The notes beneath the pieces were generated by a model. The model searched no databases. It worked only from the letters and a program-made list of their open reading frames with translations, and was not told where the DNA came from. A DNA stretch of 64,000 nt from Candidatus Falkowbacteria bacterium S5_I03. GTDB taxonomy: Bacteria; Patescibacteriota; Patescibacteriia; Patescibacteriales; UBA12465. Location of the stretch: positions 113,639 to 177,638 of the forward strand of contig JAEHGX010000001.1 in assembly GCA_019248265.1 (NCBI GenBank), written 5' to 3'. The translations under genes were made by a program, and so were the position numbers. Position 1 is the first letter of the stretch. The number at the start of each line of letters is the position of its first letter. Positions 1-8,122 of this stretch are shown here, piece by piece.

Positions 1-408
1 CTTTTAGAAACCGGTAAAGAAATTGGCACTCATCAAGGCTTGCCCCTTTATACTATCGGCCAAAGACGGGGAATTGAAATTGGTGGTACTGGTCCCTATT
101 ACGCCGCCAAATTAGATTATCGCCATAATATTCTTTATGTTGTTAAAGAATGGAATCAGGAAGTTTTATATAAGAAAGAATTGGTAGCTAAAAAAGTAAA
201 TTGGCTGAGCGGGGTGGCGCCGAAAAAACCTTTAAAGTGCCAAGCGGTAATTCGTTATGGGCATAAAGCTGTTGCTTGTCTGGTTTCGTTAAAAAATCAA
301 AATGAATATTTAGTAAAATTTTCTCGTCCCCAAAGAGCGATTACCGCTGGTCAGAGCGTGGTTTTTTATGATAAAGAACGAGTGCTGGGCGGCGGCTTAA
401 TAAAGTGA
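1..408 (+). CDS. mnmA: tRNA-specific 2-thiouridylase MnmA, C-terminal part
   Basis: The reading frame is open from base 1, so this is the 3' part of a gene that starts before the window. It shows the MnmA motif YTIGQRRG followed by a small beta-barrel C-terminal domain ending in AGQSVVFYD and LGGGLIK. MnmA transfers sulfur to U34 of tRNA-Lys, -Glu and -Gln in the cytoplasm. The ATP-binding PP-loop and catalytic cysteines would lie in the missing part. The stop is TGA. Recognition rests on the conserved GQRRG and C-terminal motifs. Confidence is high for the family. Confidence 0.93.
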   Translation, partial: LLETGKEIGTHQGLPLYTIGQRRGIEIGGTGPYYAAKLDYRHNILYVVKEWNQEVLYKKELVAKKVNWLSGVAPKKPLKCQAVIRYGHKAVACLVSLKNQNEYLVKFSRPQRAITAGQSVVFYDKERVLGGGLIK

Positions 409-448
409 TATAATCCTTTCCATAACTTAAATTAATTTAGTAATAACT

Positions 449-802
449 ATGGCCCAAGAACTACCAGCAGTTTTTAAACGCATCCAAGACAAGAAAAAAG
501 AACAGCGCGAGCTGAAAGCAATGTTTCGCGACGCGCTAACTAATAACGGCGAATATCAGAAAGTTGTCCAAGAACTGGATGATTTGAAGATTAAAAAGAA
601 ACAAATTGAAGCTTCCGTGAAAGCTGATTTCAAACAAGAATTTGATAAACTGGAGGGCTTGAAGCTAAACATTGCCGGCGACAACCAGCTCTTAAGCGAT
701 TTAGCCTTAACGCAATTTGTCAGCGGGGAGCTCGTAAAATTGGTTGATGAAAATAAGGTTGAATATGAACCAATATTTACCGTTCGGTTTAAAAAGGCCT
801 AA
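449..802 (+). CDS. Small charged coiled-coil protein, unknown function
   Basis: A 117-residue protein rich in Lys, Glu and Gln. Residues about 10-70 look like a continuous helix or coiled coil (KRIQDKKKEQRELKAM, then LDDLKIKKKQIEASVK). The C-terminal 45 residues are less helical. There is no signal peptide, membrane segment or catalytic motif. It starts 40 bp after mnmA, in the same direction, and may be co-transcribed. I do not recognise the family. Small coiled-coil proteins of this kind are common in CPR genomes, but no function follows from that. Confidence 0.7.
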   Translation: MAQELPAVFKRIQDKKKEQRELKAMFRDALTNNGEYQKVVQELDDLKIKKKQIEASVKADFKQEFDKLEGLKLNIAGDNQLLSDLALTQFVSGELVKLVDENKVEYEPIFTVRFKKA

Positions 803-845
803 TTTTTTAGATGGAATTTATCGTGCGCTTGCTATAATCAAAAGC

Positions 846-923
846 GATGTGGGCCCGGAGGTGGTCCTCGGGGTTGGACCTGACATTCGGTCTCCGGGGT
901 TCAATTCCCCGCGGGTCCACATC
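846..923 (+). ncRNA. tRNA-like 78-nt RNA (copy 1)
   Basis: A compact cloverleaf closed by a 12-bp helix, 846-857 with 912-923 (GAUGUGGGCCCG pairs with CGGGUCCACAUC, one G-U). Inside are a 4-bp hairpin with loop UGGU (858-869), a 7-bp hairpin with a 9-nt loop containing CUGACA (871-893) and a 5-bp T-arm with loop UUCAAUU (895-911). A TGCTATAAT extended -10 at 830-838 puts the transcription start at the 5' G of the helix. The 12-bp closing stem, 4-nt D-like loop and 1-nt variable region do not fit any standard elongator tRNA. A second copy at 37336-37413 differs by compensatory changes. Loop bases 876-887 are complementary to the RNA just downstream. Confidence 0.75.
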
Positions 924-933
924 CGGCGAGTGG

Positions 934-962
934 TTGACCGGACCGTGATTTTAGTATATAAT
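934..962 (+). promoter_or_regulatory. Promoter of small RNA A
   Basis: TTGACC at 934-939 and TATAAT at 957-962 with a 17-bp spacer, a near-consensus sigma-70 promoter. It lies directly after the tRNA-like RNA and faces a short transcript that ends in the terminator at 1007-1037. The two small RNAs at the second locus have the same TTGACC-N17-TATAAT arrangement. Confidence 0.8.
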
Positions 963-968
963 ATTAAT

Positions 969-1037
969 ATTAAATGTCAGGTTCTATCCCGAGGTCATCT
1001 TGAGACCAAAAAAATCTCCCTTTGGGAGATTTTTTGT
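969..1037 (+). ncRNA. Small RNA A, antisense to the tRNA-like RNA loop
   Basis: A predicted transcript of about 65-70 nt from the promoter at 934-962 to the intrinsic terminator at 1007-1037 (AAAATCTCCC-TTT-GGGAGATTTTTT). Bases 973-984 pair with 876-887 of the upstream tRNA-like RNA over 12 bp (one G-U). The block TGTCA followed by GAGGTCATCTTGA is related to two RNAs at 37213-37524. No ORF of note lies inside. It could act as a trans antisense regulator, or pair in cis if transcription reads through from 846. Both are inference. Confidence 0.65.
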
Positions 1038-1065
1038 AAAAAAAAGGAAGCGCCTCCGCACTTCC
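1038..1065 (-). terminator. Intrinsic terminator of the 1075-2064 gene
   Basis: On the minus strand GGAAG and CTTCC flank a GC-rich loop and are followed by a run of eight T. It sits just after the stop of the minus-strand gene and back-to-back with the terminator of small RNA A. Confidence 0.7.
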
Positions 1066-1074
1066 TTACTCTTG

Positions 1075-2064
1075 TTAGGGAAAAATTAAATCATACCGAC
1101 CCGACTTTATTTCCTGAGTAACAGTCTTTTCTACTTTATTTATCATTTCATTGATTTTGTCTTCAATAAAGTATCTTTCCATAGTATGGAAATATTTGAG
1201 ATCGAAGATGAACACTTCATCAGTTTCAATCACGGGTAACAGGTTTGGTCCACCAGTATCGATTTCTATTTGTAAGACATTACCCCATTTGTCATGATTC
1301 AAAGAAAATTTGTCAGGCATAACTGTAGCTTGACCACATTGCCAAAGCCAGGCGAGTTGCCCCTTCTTCTCCTCTGTTTTATTATATGCTTCTTTGATGG
1401 CCATGTCGCGGCCTAGCCATAATGAATTCTTCAGAGTTATCTTTATAAAAGCTCTAGAAAATCCCTCCTTGAGAAGCTGGTAGCTGTCATACGCTTCATA
1501 TTTCACCTTTTTGGAAGAACATCCCTGTAATAATAACTGGGGTTTATTAATGAAAAGGTTTTTCCAAGCTTGCATTTTTTGTGTTTGTTTTGATTTAACC
1601 TTTTCCAGCCAGATACCGGCCAAAAGAGAAGCAATCGCTAGTAGCGATGAGAAGAGAGTAAACTTAAATGCACCCAAGACAGAAAGAATTAAGATGATGT
1701 ATAAAATCCATAAGATCCAGTTAGGGAAAGACTTGGGCCGGCTTTCAAAGTAAAAATTATTCGGCCTGAAAAAAATCGTGCCCATGTTATCAGCTAACCG
1801 AAAGAGATAGAATTCGCCTAATATGTTTAGGCAATGTAGGAAGAATTTTTTTTCAATCACGATTTGGACTTTATCTTTCTGCCATTTCATCTTTTTTAAT
1901 TTGGGGATGGTCGCCTTTGCGGTTTCCCAAGCTTTTTCATTCAAGGATTCACCCTTAATTACTGCGCCACCTATGTTTCGCGGCGGTTTCTCGTTGACGT
2001 CTTTTTCCATTTGTTTGAGGCAATCATCCTGGATGCGCCTCAAGTTTTGTAATAATTTTTCCAT
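1075..2064 (-). CDS. Hypothetical membrane protein with two central TM segments
   Basis: A 329-residue protein of unknown family. A charged N-terminal region (residues 1-110) precedes two adjacent hydrophobic segments at about 113-150 (NWILWILYIILILSVLGAF, then LLAIASLLAGIWL). A soluble C-terminal domain of about 175 residues contains IKITLKNSLWLGRDMAIKEA. There is no signal peptide and no catalytic motif that I recognise. The TM hairpin suggests an inner-membrane protein with both large domains on the cytoplasmic side. It lies alone between a terminator and tRNA-Leu. The start ATG gives the longest frame and nothing contradicts it. Confidence 0.75.
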   Translation of the reverse strand: MEKLLQNLRRIQDDCLKQMEKDVNEKPPRNIGGAVIKGESLNEKAWETAKATIPKLKKMKWQKDKVQIVIEKKFFLHCLNILGEFYLFRLADNMGTIFFRPNNFYFESRPKSFPNWILWILYIILILSVLGAFKFTLFSSLLAIASLLAGIWLEKVKSKQTQKMQAWKNLFINKPQLLLQGCSSKKVKYEAYDSYQLLKEGFSRAFIKITLKNSLWLGRDMAIKEAYNKTEEKKGQLAWLWQCGQATVMPDKFSLNHDKWGNVLQIEIDTGGPNLLPVIETDEVFIFDLKYFHTMERYFIEDKINEMINKVEKTVTQEIKSGRYDLIFP

Positions 2065-2149
2065 TAGTCTTCAGTATTTTATTTTTAAGGTATTGGTTAC
2101 TATTGATTTTCTTCGTATATTAGTATTTTTATTATAAATTGTCAATTAT

Positions 2150-2176
2150 AAAAGGCCCTGAGTACAGGGCCTTTTC
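2150..2176 (-). terminator. Terminator after tRNA-Leu(CAA)
   Basis: AAAAGGCCCTG-AGTA-CAGGGCCTTTT is a perfect 11-bp inverted repeat with A and T flanks, so it could act in both directions. It lies 3 bp beyond the 3' end of the minus-strand tRNA. Confidence 0.8.
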
Positions 2177-2178
2177 TG

Positions 2179-2262
2179 TGCCGCGAGAGGGAATCGAACC
2201 CTCATGAAGTCTCCCTCACACGAGTTTGAGTCGTGCGCGTCTACCAATTCCGCCACCGCGGC
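2179..2262 (-). tRNA. tRNA-Leu (anticodon CAA)
   Basis: The complement gives a type II tRNA: acceptor GCCGCGG with UCGCGGC, a D-arm containing GGUAGA, anticodon stem CACGA/UCGUG with loop CUCAAAC (anticodon CAA), a long variable arm and T-arm GAGGGUUCGAUUCCCUC. The CCA end is not encoded (the discriminator A is followed by CAG). A consensus promoter lies 19 bp upstream. Confidence 0.95.
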
Positions 2263-2280
2263 TTATTATTCACGAAGTTT

Positions 2281-2309
2281 AGTATAATAAATTAATTTCC
2301 AATTGTCAA
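2281..2309 (-). promoter_or_regulatory. Promoter of tRNA-Leu
   Basis: On the minus strand TTGACA (2304-2309) and TATACT (2281-2286) are separated by exactly 17 bp, placed as expected for a start just upstream of the tRNA 5' end. Confidence 0.85.
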
Positions 2310-2358
2310 AAGGAAAGCTTTAATATATAATAATCTTATACAAATATTACCAATAATT

Positions 2359-3123
2359 ATGGGAAAAGTCATTGCGGTTGTTAATCAGAAGGGCGGCGTC
2401 GGCAAGACCACGACCGCTGTCAATTTAAGTGCTTATTTAGCTCATCTGGGTAAACAGGTGCTGCTTATTGATGTTGATCCGCAAGCTAACGCCACCTCCG
2501 GCTTAGGCATAGATCATCGTAATTTAGAATTTGGCATTTATGAGGCTTTGATTGGCGAGAAGCCTTTCCATCAAATAATCAAGCGCACTATGCAGTCTGG
2601 TTTCAAAATTGCGCCCGCAACGCTAGCTTTGGCGGGGGCGGGGATTGAACTGGTTAATATGGATAATCGAGAATTCCGGATGGCCAATATTATTGAGGAA
2701 AGTAAAAAAGATTTTGACTATATTATTATTGACGGTCCGCCATCCCTAGGGCTTTTAACTATTAATAGTCTAGTAGCCGCTGATGAAGTTTTAATTCCGA
2801 TTCAGAGTGAATATTTTGCGCTTGAGGGCTTGAGCCAATTATTGGAAACGATTAATTTGGTGCAAAATAATTTAAAACCAGAGTTGGGAATTATGGGGGC
2901 CGTGATTACGATGTTTGACAGGCGCAATAAATTATCGGAATCAGTCATGGAGGAATTGTATAAATATTTTCCTAATCGTATTTTTCGTTCAATTATTCCA
3001 AGAACAGTTCGCTTAGCGGAAGCCCCAAGCTATGGTCGCTCCATTTTGCATTATGACCCGAAATCCAAGGGCGGCAAGGCTTATGAAAATTTAGCTCGAG
3101 AAATTTTAAGTTTTGATAAATAA
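2359..3123 (+). CDS. parA: Chromosome partitioning ATPase ParA (Soj)
   Basis: A 254-residue ParA/MinD-type ATPase that moves origin-proximal parS-ParB complexes on the nucleoid. The deviant Walker A KGGVGKTT lies at residues 11-18, Walker A' LLIDVDPQANAT at about 36-47 and Walker B DYIIIDGPPSLG at about 115-126. Length is normal for a chromosomal Soj protein with no N-terminal HTH. parB follows 18 bp later, so the two form an operon. parAB loci usually lie near the replication origin, so this end of the window may be origin-proximal, although I saw no parS or dnaA boxes. Confidence 0.97.
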   Translation: MGKVIAVVNQKGGVGKTTTAVNLSAYLAHLGKQVLLIDVDPQANATSGLGIDHRNLEFGIYEALIGEKPFHQIIKRTMQSGFKIAPATLALAGAGIELVNMDNREFRMANIIEESKKDFDYIIIDGPPSLGLLTINSLVAADEVLIPIQSEYFALEGLSQLLETINLVQNNLKPELGIMGAVITMFDRRNKLSESVMEELYKYFPNRIFRSIIPRTVRLAEAPSYGRSILHYDPKSKGGKAYENLAREILSFDK

Positions 3124-3141
3124 AAGTTAATTATATTTTAT

Positions 3142-4029
3142 ATGGCGCAAGGACTAGGACGCGGACTTGGTTCGCTTATCCCTAAAAAAACCATGACTTA
3201 TGGTCAGAATCCTTTTCAAACTGATAACCACGGTTTAACCGAGGATACGGTTGTTTTGCAAGATAACGAAAGAATTTTAAAGATTAGTCCTGATAAAATT
3301 GATATTAATCCACAGCAGCCTCGTACTAATTTTTCCGATGGCGCTTTAAATGATTTAGCGGAATCTATTAAAGAACATGGCATTATCTCGCCGCTTATTG
3401 CCACCAAAAAAGGCGATCGTTTTGAACTGATTGCCGGCGAGCGCCGATTACGCAGTGCGCGCCTAGTCGGCCTAAAGACCGTGCCGGTTATTATTCGCGA
3501 AGAAACTGAACAAAAAAAATTGGAAGTAGCCTTGATTGAAAACCTGCAGCGTGAAAATTTAAATCCCCTGGAAACCGCTCGTGCCTATAAACGCTTAATT
3601 GATGAATTTAATATTACTCAGGAAGAGGCGGCTAAAAAAGTCGGTAAAGCGCGTTCTAGCGTGGCCAATGCTTTGCGTCTTTTGTCTTTGCCTCCGGAAA
3701 TCCAGGATGCCCTAGACGCCGGGAAAATTAGCGAAGCCCATGCTAAATATTTACTGGGTATTGATGGCGACGATAAGCAGCTAGTAATGTTAAAGAAGAT
3801 TTTGCGCCATGATTTAACGGTCGCGCAAACCAATAAGGAAATAAAACGCCTAGGAGGGACTAAGGCTGCTAAAAATAAAGATTATTTTGACCAGGCCAAA
3901 GAGGATGAGTTAAGCGAGGAATTGAGTACTAAGGTAGAAATAAAAAGACAGGGACGGGGAGGGAAAATTATTATTGATTTTTATAGTGATGAAGAGTTAG
4001 GGCAAATATTGACAAAAATAAGAAAATAG
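3142..4029 (+). CDS. parB: Chromosome partitioning protein ParB (Spo0J)
   Basis: A 295-residue ParB/Spo0J CTPase that binds parS and loads onto the chromosome. The N-terminal GLGRGLGSLIP motif stimulates ParA in this family. The ParB/Srx-like fold includes the CTP-binding GERRLRSARL motif at about residues 101-110 and the ENLQRENLNPLE block. An HTH of the KorB type follows (ITQEEAAKKVGKARSSVANALRLL). A C-terminal dimerisation region ends in a lysine-rich tail. It is the second gene of the parAB operon, and the product is complete. Confidence 0.96.
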   Translation: MAQGLGRGLGSLIPKKTMTYGQNPFQTDNHGLTEDTVVLQDNERILKISPDKIDINPQQPRTNFSDGALNDLAESIKEHGIISPLIATKKGDRFELIAGERRLRSARLVGLKTVPVIIREETEQKKLEVALIENLQRENLNPLETARAYKRLIDEFNITQEEAAKKVGKARSSVANALRLLSLPPEIQDALDAGKISEAHAKYLLGIDGDDKQLVMLKKILRHDLTVAQTNKEIKRLGGTKAAKNKDYFDQAKEDELSEELSTKVEIKRQGRGGKIIIDFYSDEELGQILTKIRK

Positions 4030-4083
4030 TGTATAGTTTAATATTAATTCGTTCTTTTAATATTAATCAAAAAACTATATACG

Positions 4084-4266
4084 ATGGAAAAAAAGCTATG
4101 GGAAGACAAGACCTTTATCGGAGTTCTTGTCGCTTCAATTATTGTGGCTATAATTGTAGCCATATTTGCCAATACTGGCAGTTTTTGGAAGGACATATTT
4201 TGTGGAGTCGGGATTGGCGCCCTATGCCTACTAGCAGTTTCTTCAGCTTTTATGCCTAAATGTTGA
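4084..4266 (+). CDS. Small two-TM membrane protein
   Basis: A 60-residue ORF: a charged start MEKKLWEDK, a first hydrophobic segment (FIGVLVASIIVAIIVAIFA), a short loop with SFWKD, then a second (IFCGVGIGALCLLAVSSAF), ending in PKC. It starts 54 bp after parB and is followed by an intrinsic terminator, so it fits as the last gene of the parAB transcript. An overlapping ORF in another frame (4029-4259) lacks this coherent topology. The function is unknown. It is short enough that the call stays moderate. Confidence 0.6.
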   Translation: MEKKLWEDKTFIGVLVASIIVAIIVAIFANTGSFWKDIFCGVGIGALCLLAVSSAFMPKC

Positions 4267-4286
4267 CATCCGCAGCTCTAACGATT

Positions 4287-4313
4287 AGGAACTTATTCAA
4301 GTTCCTTTTTTAT
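4287..4313 (+). terminator. Terminator after the parAB unit
   Basis: AGGAACTT-ATTC-AAGTTCCT forms an 8-bp stem followed by a run of T. It lies 20 bp after the small membrane ORF. Confidence 0.8.
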
Positions 4314-4366
4314 TTGCTAATATCCTGGACCTATATTAAAATAAAAAGAAGTTAAACTAAAAATAA

Positions 4367-7300
4367 ATGTCTTTTGTCCACCTCCACAACCATACCCACT
4401 ATTCTTTACTCGACGGTCTGACCAAGATTGACGAGATGATTAATTATGCCAAAGAACAGGGCTCGCCGGCGGTCGCGATTACCGATCATGGAACGATGTA
4501 TGGCGTTATTGAGTTCTATCAGAAGGCTAAAAAAGCCGGCGTGAAGCCAATTATCGGGGTTGAATGCTATTTAGCCCCTGGTTCTCGTTTTGACAAGAAT
4601 ACCAAGGACGACGCCAAGCGTTTTCATTTACTTTTGCTAGCTAAGAATAATGAGGGCTATAAAAATTTAATTAAACTAGTTTCGAAAGCTCATGTCGAAG
4701 GCTTTTATTATAAGCCGCGAATTGATTGGGAGCTTTTAACTGAATGTCATGAGGGGTTAATTGCTTCCACCGCCTGTTTAGCTGGAGAAATACCGAGATT
4801 GATATTGAGCGAAAATTTGGCCGAAGCCGAAAAGCGAATTAAAGAATATAATAGTTTATTTGGGCAAGATAATTTTTATTTGGAGTTAATGGACCATCCG
4901 GAAATTCCGGAACTAGCCAGAGTTAATGAAGAACTGCTTAAATTTTCTAAAAAGCTCGGTATTCCGGTAATCGCTACTAATGACGTTCATTATTTCAAAA
5001 AAGAAGATGCCGAAGCTCAGGATATTTTATTATGCTTGCAGAATAAAAAGAAAATTTCCGATACCGATAGAATGAAGATGATTGGTTACGGAGATTACTC
5101 TATGCGTTCCAACGCGGAAATGATCGCCGCTTTTAAGAATACTCCAGAAGCGATTGCCAATACTTTGAAAATTGCGGAGATGTGTAATGTGGAAATTGAG
5201 CTTGGCAATATTCAATTGCCGCATTTTGAAGTGCCAAGCGGTTATGACGGTAATTCTTATTTAAAAAAATGGTGCGAGGAAGGGATTTTAAAACGTTATC
5301 CTGATGCCAAAGCCGATGAGTTAATCCCGGTGCGTGAACGTTTGGATTATGAATTGTCCGTTATTGCTAAAATGGGCTGGCCTTCTTATTTCTTAATTGT
5401 GGCTGATTTTATTAACTGGGCTAAGGACAATAAAATTGTCGTTGGTCCGGGCAGAGGCAGTGCGGCCGGTTCTTTGGTTTGTTATTTAACCGGAATTACC
5501 AATCTTGATCCTCTCAAATATAACTTATTGTTTGAACGTTTTTTGAATCCGGAAAGAATATCCATGCCCGATATTGATATGGATTTTGCCGATACCCGCC
5601 GGGGAGAAGTTTTAAATTATGTCGGTGAGAAATATGGCCATGATCATGTCGCGCAAATCATCACCTTCGGAACGATGGCGGCGCGGGCGGCAGTACGTGA
5701 TGTGGGTCGCGTGCTGGATGAGCCTTATGAATATTGCGATAAGATTTCCAAAAGCATTCCGATGTTCACTAAGCTGGATGAAGCTTTAAAGACCGTGCCG
5801 GAATTAAAAGAAATGTATGCCAATGAACCGGCCGCCAAAAGAATTTTAGATTACGCCAAAAGATTGGAAGGAGTAGCACGCCATGCTTCTACGCATGCTT
5901 GCGGGGTGTTGATTACCAAAGAGCCGCTAACTGAATATGTGCCTATCCAAAAGGCGTCTTCGGCTGATGAAAGCATTATCTCGCAATATTCTCTGCATCC
6001 GGTTGAAGATTTGGGGCTACTTAAAATGGACTTTCTGGGTTTGAAAAATTTAACGATTATTGAATCGGCTTTAAAGATTATTAAAAATACTAGAGGCTTG
6101 GAGATTGATATTGATCAGATTCCGCTTGACGACGTTGATACCTATAAGCTTTTTCAGGGCGGGGAAACGACCGGTGTCTTCCAATTTGAATCCTCAGGAA
6201 TGAAAAGATATTTGCGCGAACTCAAGCCGACCGTATTTGAAGATATTATCGCGATGGTCGCCTTATATCGTCCCGGGCCGATGGAATGGATTCCGGATTA
6301 TATTTCCGGGAAGCATAAAACTAAAAAGGTCGCCTATCTACATCCCAAATTGGAAAGCATTTTGGAAAACACTTACGGCGTGGCGATTTATCAGGAGCAA
6401 GTCATGCAGATTGCGCGCGATTTGGCAGGATTTACGATGGGCCAAGCCGATGTTTTAAGAAAAGCGATGGGTAAAAAAATTGCTTCGCTTTTAGCTGAAC
6501 AGAAAGAGAAATTCGTTGAAGGGTGTGTAAAGAATGGCGTTTATAAGGAACTGGCGGAGAAAGTTTTTTCATTTATCGAACCTTTCGCCGGTTATGGTTT
6601 TAACCGCAGCCATGCCGCCTGTTATGCCATGATTGGCTACCAGACAGCCTATTTAAAGGCTCATTGGCCGGTTGAATTTATGGCGGCGCTTTTGACCTCA
6701 GATCAAGGCGATAGCGACCGCGTAGCGATTGAAATCGAAGAATGCCGCAATATGGGCATTAAGATTATGGCGCCGGACGTTAACGAGTCATTTGGTACTT
6801 TTACGGTGGTAACCGCTGGCACTAAAGAAAATAAAATTGTGGCCGCCGATGAAAAAGTTGATACTATTCGTTTCGGTTTAAAGGCCATAAAAAATGTCGG
6901 CGAGCATATTGTTGACGCCCTCATTAAAGAGCGTAAGGAAAACGGCGCTTATCAAGATATTTTTGCTTTGTTGGAACGGGTGACTGATAAGGATTTAAAT
7001 AAAAAATCCTTGGAGAGCTTAATTAAAAGCGGAGCGATGGAGGGTTTTGGCGAGCGCGGGTTTCTGCTGGCCAACTTGGAAAAATTTTTGAGTTTTAATA
7101 AAGAAGAAACAAAAAATAAAGACAGCCGCCAAGAGAGCTTATTCGGTGATTTGCCCGATGCTATAAAAAGTCGCCCTAATTTAAATGATTCGCCGCCGGC
7201 GGCGCAAAACGAAAAGTTAATTTGGGAGAAAGAATTACTCGGTCTTTATGTCAGCGAGCATCCCTTTAATTTTTTTAAACCATATTTAGCCGGCTACGCT

Positions 7301-8023
7301 TTATCGATTGCCAGTCTCTCCGGCCATAAGAATGATGATCGAATAATTACTGCCGGCGTCATTGCTTCCATTAAGAAAATTATTACGCGCAAGGGAGAGT
7401 CGATGATTTTTGTGAAGATTGAAGATGCTACTTCTTCGACCGAGATTTTGGTTTTTCCGCGCCTTTATAAAGAGACTATCGAATTATGGGAAGAGGGAAG
7501 AACAATTATAATTGATGGCAAGGCCTCGGAAAAAGATAGTGATTTAAAAATTTTAGCTAATCGTGCTCGACTTTTAGATATTAGCGATCCGCAGAAATCG
7601 ATTGATGATTTTAAGCGTTTAATGATGGAATCGCCGGCCCCCATTGGTAATCGTTATCGCAACGGTAATAATGGCGGCGCTGGCGGCCATTCCGGCTATA
7701 AGAGCCCCTATGCGGGGCAAGCGTCTGCTTCCGTCTCTTCCAAAAAACCTGTTAAAGCTCAAGCTGAACCCGAAAAACCGGCGTTCTCGCCGGCCTCTCC
7801 TAGTTCCTTGCGTCTAATTATTTCACGCGATCCCTCTTTGGAAGATTTAAGCGAATTAAAGAAAATTTTTGCCGTTTACCCCGGCGAAGATGAGGTTTAT
7901 TTTAGAATAATTGAGGCGGAAAAATTTAAAGTTATTAAAACTGCTTTTCGGATTGCCAATAATGATGCTCTCCGGCAGGAATTGGAAAAAAAATTGTCTG
8001 CGGTCTTTAAGATTTCGCAGTAA
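4367..8023 (+). CDS. dnaE: DNA polymerase III alpha subunit DnaE
   Basis: A 1218-residue replicative polymerase. The N-terminal PHP domain begins HLHNHTHYSLLDG. The palm carries the catalytic triad region MPDIDMDFAD at about residues 400-408 and the upstream GPGRGSAAGSLV. A tandem HhH region, the beta-binding region and a C-terminal OB fold (ITAGVIASIKKIITRKGE) follow. A low-complexity Gly, Ser and Ala linker at about 1090-1135 precedes a short C-terminal tau-binding-like tail. The length matches type I DnaE, and no intein or frameshift is seen. It is transcribed alone. Confidence 0.97.
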   Translation: MSFVHLHNHTHYSLLDGLTKIDEMINYAKEQGSPAVAITDHGTMYGVIEFYQKAKKAGVKPIIGVECYLAPGSRFDKNTKDDAKRFHLLLLAKNNEGYKNLIKLVSKAHVEGFYYKPRIDWELLTECHEGLIASTACLAGEIPRLILSENLAEAEKRIKEYNSLFGQDNFYLELMDHPEIPELARVNEELLKFSKKLGIPVIATNDVHYFKKEDAEAQDILLCLQNKKKISDTDRMKMIGYGDYSMRSNAEMIAAFKNTPEAIANTLKIAEMCNVEIELGNIQLPHFEVPSGYDGNSYLKKWCEEGILKRYPDAKADELIPVRERLDYELSVIAKMGWPSYFLIVADFINWAKDNKIVVGPGRGSAAGSLVCYLTGITNLDPLKYNLLFERFLNPERISMPDIDMDFADTRRGEVLNYVGEKYGHDHVAQIITFGTMAARAAVRDVGRVLDEPYEYCDKISKSIPMFTKLDEALKTVPELKEMYANEPAAKRILDYAKRLEGVARHASTHACGVLITKEPLTEYVPIQKASSADESIISQYSLHPVEDLGLLKMDFLGLKNLTIIESALKIIKNTRGLEIDIDQIPLDDVDTYKLFQGGETTGVFQFESSGMKRYLRELKPTVFEDIIAMVALYRPGPMEWIPDYISGKHKTKKVAYLHPKLESILENTYGVAIYQEQVMQIARDLAGFTMGQADVLRKAMGKKIASLLAEQKEKFVEGCVKNGVYKELAEKVFSFIEPFAGYGFNRSHAACYAMIGYQTAYLKAHWPVEFMAALLTSDQGDSDRVAIEIEECRNMGIKIMAPDVNESFGTFTVVTAGTKENKIVAADEKVDTIRFGLKAIKNVGEHIVDALIKERKENGAYQDIFALLERVTDKDLNKKSLESLIKSGAMEGFGERGFLLANLEKFLSFNKEETKNKDSRQESLFGDLPDAIKSRPNLNDSPPAAQNEKLIWEKELLGLYVSEHPFNFFKPYLAGYALSIASLSGHKNDDRIITAGVIASIKKIITRKGESMIFVKIEDATSSTEILVFPRLYKETIELWEEGRTIIIDGKASEKDSDLKILANRARLLDISDPQKSIDDFKRLMMESPAPIGNRYRNGNNGGAGGHSGYKSPYAGQASASVSSKKPVKAQAEPEKPAFSPASPSSLRLIISRDPSLEDLSELKKIFAVYPGEDEVYFRIIEAEKFKVIKTAFRIANNDALRQELEKKLSAVFKISQ

Positions 8024-8028
8024 TTTTA

Positions 8029-8090
8029 TTGTTTAGATTTTTATTTTTTGCTATAATAAGATTGACTTGTTTAAAGTCAATTTTATTTTG
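8029..8090 (+). promoter_or_regulatory. Promoter with start-site hairpin before 8123
   Basis: TTGTTT (8029-8034) and TATAAT (8052-8057) are separated by 17 bp. The predicted start region is immediately followed by TTGACTT-GTTT-AAAGTCAA (8062-8080) and a T-rich tract. The nascent RNA would therefore begin with a hairpin and U-rich tail, a possible attenuator or stabilising cap. Confidence 0.55.
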
Positions 8091-8122
8091 TTATAAATTT
8101 TCTAATTTCTTTCTTTTCGCAT

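Noticed and set aside
849..920. Calling the 72-nt core a standard or selenocysteine tRNA
   Set aside because: The T-arm is convincing, but the closing helix runs 12 bp, the D-like loop is 4 nt, there is no variable arm and the anticodon-like loop is 9 nt with a 7-bp stem. tRNA-Sec would need anticodon UCA and a long variable arm. The anticodon-like triplet (UGA) would be serine, which also needs a long arm.
744..1121. ORF of 125 codons across the small-RNA locus
   Set aside because: It overlaps the end of the previous gene and covers the tRNA-like RNA and a terminator; the peptide has no coherent features.
2300..4080. parS sites or replication origin next to parAB
   Set aside because: No TGTTTCACGTGAAACA-like palindrome and no cluster of DnaA boxes was seen in the window.
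4029..4259. Alternative 76-codon frame after parB
   Set aside because: It shows no membrane topology or family signal, whereas the overlapping 4084-4266 frame encodes a clean two-TM protein.
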